From: Thysanoteuthis rhombus
Lineage: Eukaryota > Mollusca > Cephalopoda > Oegopsida > Thysanoteuthidae
Assembly (NCBI GenBank): GCA_963457665.1
Contig: OY735212.1
Location: 55,108,038 to 55,172,037, forward strand
DNA length: 64,000 nt
Direction of reading: 5' to 3'
The notes under the pieces were generated by a model. The model worked only from the letters and a program-made list of their open reading frames with translations, had not been told where the DNA came from and did no database searches. Shown piece after piece: positions 61,896-64,000 of the stretch (positions within the stretch are counted from its first letter, which is position 1; each line of letters starts with the position of its first letter). The translations under genes were made by a program, and so were the position numbers.

Positions 61896-61897
<2 letters not shown>

Positions 61898-61956
<59 letters not shown>

Positions 61957-61990
61957 GAATATTATACATTTACATATGTATAATATTCAT
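61898..61990. repeat. (TA)n microsatellite followed by a perfect inverted repeat
   Basis: TA repeat (61898-61954), then ATGAATATTATAC (61955-61967) and its exact reverse complement (61978-61990) around a 10-nt loop. Confidence 0.93.
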
Positions 61991-62572
61991 ATATATGTAT
62001 GTGTGTGCGTGTGTATATACCCAGTTATATATGATAATCATATATTTTCTCAATCTTGTTAAATCAAATATCCTCCCAGGCGATGGACATCAGGAAGCTC
62101 TGACATAAATATACGTGATAATTACAGTGCATAACAATAATCTATCTTGTTCTTATGTCTTGAGCGTTGTTAGATGTGTCCATAATCTCTAAAAGACATT
62201 TTTCAGTTGGTCAGTCGGTCCGTCAGTCGGTTCCAGTCAGGTTAAACAACAGAAAGAGAAAGGAGGGATTTTGTGTTTTATCTCTCAGCTGCTTCTATGA
62301 CATAAGAGATGTGATCTCATCAATAAATGATTTTAGTTTTGTGGTGTTGCCAATTATTGCTGGTTTTAATGGCTAAAATCATCCTAAAAAATGGTTGAAA
62401 TCGGCTAAATTTTTTCAATTTCCAGCTGATAATGTTATATTTACTCATTTAAAGCTCATTTATCAAATAGAATAAACATGCATTAAGACGCCACAACGAA
62501 TAATTGATGAAGATCGTACACTTTCTTTAATTTAAACTCAATAATTGTTTTTTAATAGCCGTCCTCCTTCTC

Positions 62573-63001
62573 CTATTTCCTTCTTCCTGCTACTACTACC
62601 ACAACGAGTAATGCTGTTACAATGGCGGCGGTAGGTCCGATTGTGTATCCCCTGCGTTTTTTAGGTTTTCTTTCAAATTTTTTTTTAAAGATACTTCTGA
62701 GATCCTCAGATATATGGCACTCAAAGAGCTCTGGTGCCCCCTGCAATTGTGGGTTCTGGGAGTCCCATGTGCTGTCCCTGGCTACTACCAACTCGTTTAT
62801 AATTACTTTAAAATCAGAAATTGCATACATGGACGCATGGATGGTGGACGAATCGTTGAAATTATGGTTCGTATTTGCTAATTGATTATGCCAAAATAGT
62901 ATAGAAATAGCGATCGTCTCCTCCCAAATTTGCTTTTGTGACAAGGATAGTGAATTTGAAATATACCTATTTCCAATTAGAGAACAGGCGAATTTGCACA
63001 T
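62573..63001 (-). CDS. Unidentified 142-codon open frame
   Basis: One of the longest low-bias open frames in the window. The distal part reads STWDSQNPQLQGAPELFECH, then a basic stretch KKKFERKPKKRRG, then a hydrophobic segment TAAIVTALLVVVVVAG ending RRK, so it could encode a tail-anchored product. However, the V-run comes from a GTA/GTG triplet run, and the N-terminal half looks random. AG dinucleotides within it could serve as acceptors. The opposite strand (62622-62885) is also open, starting MAAVGPIVYPLRFLGF, so openness alone is weak evidence. Confidence 0.2.
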   Translation of the reverse strand: MCKFACSLIGNRYISNSLSLSQKQIWEETIAISILFWHNQLANTNHNFNDSSTIHASMYAISDFKVIINELVVARDSTWDSQNPQLQGAPELFECHISEDLRSIFKKKFERKPKKRRGYTIGPTAAIVTALLVVVVVAGRRK

Positions 63002-63004
63002 TTT

Positions 63005-63885
63005 TATTCATATGAAGCAAGAAAAACAATAACGTATGAATAGCACTGTCCTGATCATAAAAGGAAACTTTTAAGGTTATAATAGCCATTTTAGATACCT
63101 TTTACCCATGAAAAATTACAAAATAGCACTCTTTCTCCAGGAATAAAAATCGTTTTTTACTGTGTTATAAATGTAATGACTCTTTTGCCTGTCAGTGAGG
63201 CTTCCTGCATTCTTGGCCACACATTTTTCAATGAATTTTTTTGAATGGAAAAAAAATCAATAATTTCCTATAGAAAAGTCATCACCAACGCATTTAGTAT
63301 TCATTTATGAGTTTGGATTAATAACAACGTAGCTTGTTACATAGTTATCGGCTGAATTTTAATCTGGAATTTTTACCGTAAATATGCGATCTATAAGATT
63401 CGTATTCATTTTTAATTAAATGCATTGATAATGGCGGTTGAAAGTAAATATTTGCTTGGTAAAGAAAGCATTTTTCCATCATTTGTTTACAGACTGCGTA
63501 GAAGCCTTATTCTGTCAATAATGTTCTACACACCATAAAGTTCGGCCCCTTCCATACACGCATCTTCAGAACAGACACTGCTTTTGTACAAATGATAAAC
63601 CTATTCTTCCTGAAGTATTAGCTTTAATTTCTGACCAATAATAGTTCCTATGTTTCTCATTCAGAAAGCACAACACGGGAACTAACGTTCATAATTTGCT
63701 AATACAAAATCTTATTTTAAAAAGAAAAATTGCAAATCGAAAATTTCAGTGTTCAAACATTACCTTTTTTTCTGTATTGTCAGAGGTTCATGTTTCTAAA
63801 TGCAGGAACTGACTAAAGCCAAGTGAGTGGATTATTTGAGTGGCTGTAAGTTCAGTTATTAGCGATGAAAAAAGCCAAAGCTTTG
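63005..63885. other. No recognised feature
   Basis: AT-rich sequence without a clear repeat or open frame. Confidence 0.45.
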
Positions 63886-63889
63886 TCTA

Positions 63890-64000
63890 CGTATCATCAT
63901 CATCATCATCATCATTATCCTCATGGTCTTTTAGTGTCCGTTGTTGGATATGAACCCTCCTTGAGATCCGACAAAACTCTAGATCGTCGCTGAGCCAGTG
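63890..64000 (-). pseudogene. RTE-like LINE 3' end, copy 5, running off the window
   Basis: On - the sequence reads CCAACAACGGACACTAAAAG and then CCATGAGGATAATG with a (ATG)n tail at 63895-63920. It matches the end of the 26.0-kb copy (CCTAACGACGGAC...AAAAGACCGA...ATGAT). The rest of the element lies beyond position 64000. Confidence 0.6.

Overview
This is a eukaryotic, AT-rich, gene-poor window, and I see no intact multi-exon protein-coding gene in it. Its sequence is made almost entirely of decayed retrotransposon ends, one dominant unclassified interspersed repeat, mariner relics, and very long simple repeats (TA, CA/GT, TC, AAT, GAA, TTC, ATCT). That texture fits a large molluscan, most likely cephalopod (octopus/squid-like), genome, in an intergenic stretch or a long intron. 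The taxon is an inference from texture; no species-diagnostic gene is present.

Layout. 0-5 kb: a family A repeat, a CR1/L2-like LINE reverse-transcriptase (RT) tail on + (1.9-2.3 kb), two copies of repeat family B, then a 1-kb cluster of TA microsatellites (4.6-5.7 kb). 6-7.1 kb: a dead mariner transposon with a recognisable 5' terminal repeat. 7.7-8.4 kb: a family A copy and a LINE RT tail beside an AAT-type microsatellite. 8.6-9.0 kb: the best candidate for a real exon, still weak. 12.5-16.3 kb: a decayed array of duplicated units plus a three-unit tandem repeat. 17.4-18.1 kb: a TTC tract, then a less AT-rich stretch with a CRE motif and a splice-donor-like site. 19-20 kb: a second mariner fragment. 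25.3-26.5 kb: two RTE-type LINE tails on -. 27-29.7 kb: alternating family A and family D repeats. 30-30.4 kb: a LINE tail split by an AAT/GAA microsatellite. 33.4-34.6 kb: a family A copy split by a LINE 3' end that carries a C2H2 motif. 37.5 kb: a 166-bp palindromic TA tract. 38.7-43.2 kb: three family A copies, two LINE RT tails and a promoter-like patch. 43.8 kb: a 3 x 20 bp minisatellite with CCAAT boxes. 45.2 kb: a CR1-like RT tail. 46.3-53 kb: family D array, four family A copies, microsatellites, tRNA-like pieces and an RTE tail. 54.2-55.0 kb: an RTE tail downstream of, and in the same orientation as, a degenerate but near full-length 5S rRNA sequence. 58-64 kb: duplicated LINE fragment, family A, family F, and an RTE tail running off the window end.

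Working relations. The LINE tails are all 5'-truncated 3' ends, as expected from target-primed reverse transcription. The RTE-type copies carry (ATG/GAT)n tails at their 3' ends. Family A (at least 21 copies) is the main filler of the window; its copies are mostly on - between 3.8 and 16.3 kb and mostly on + from 16.9 kb onward. No system of interacting host genes can be supported. Family letters (A-G) are working names used here only.
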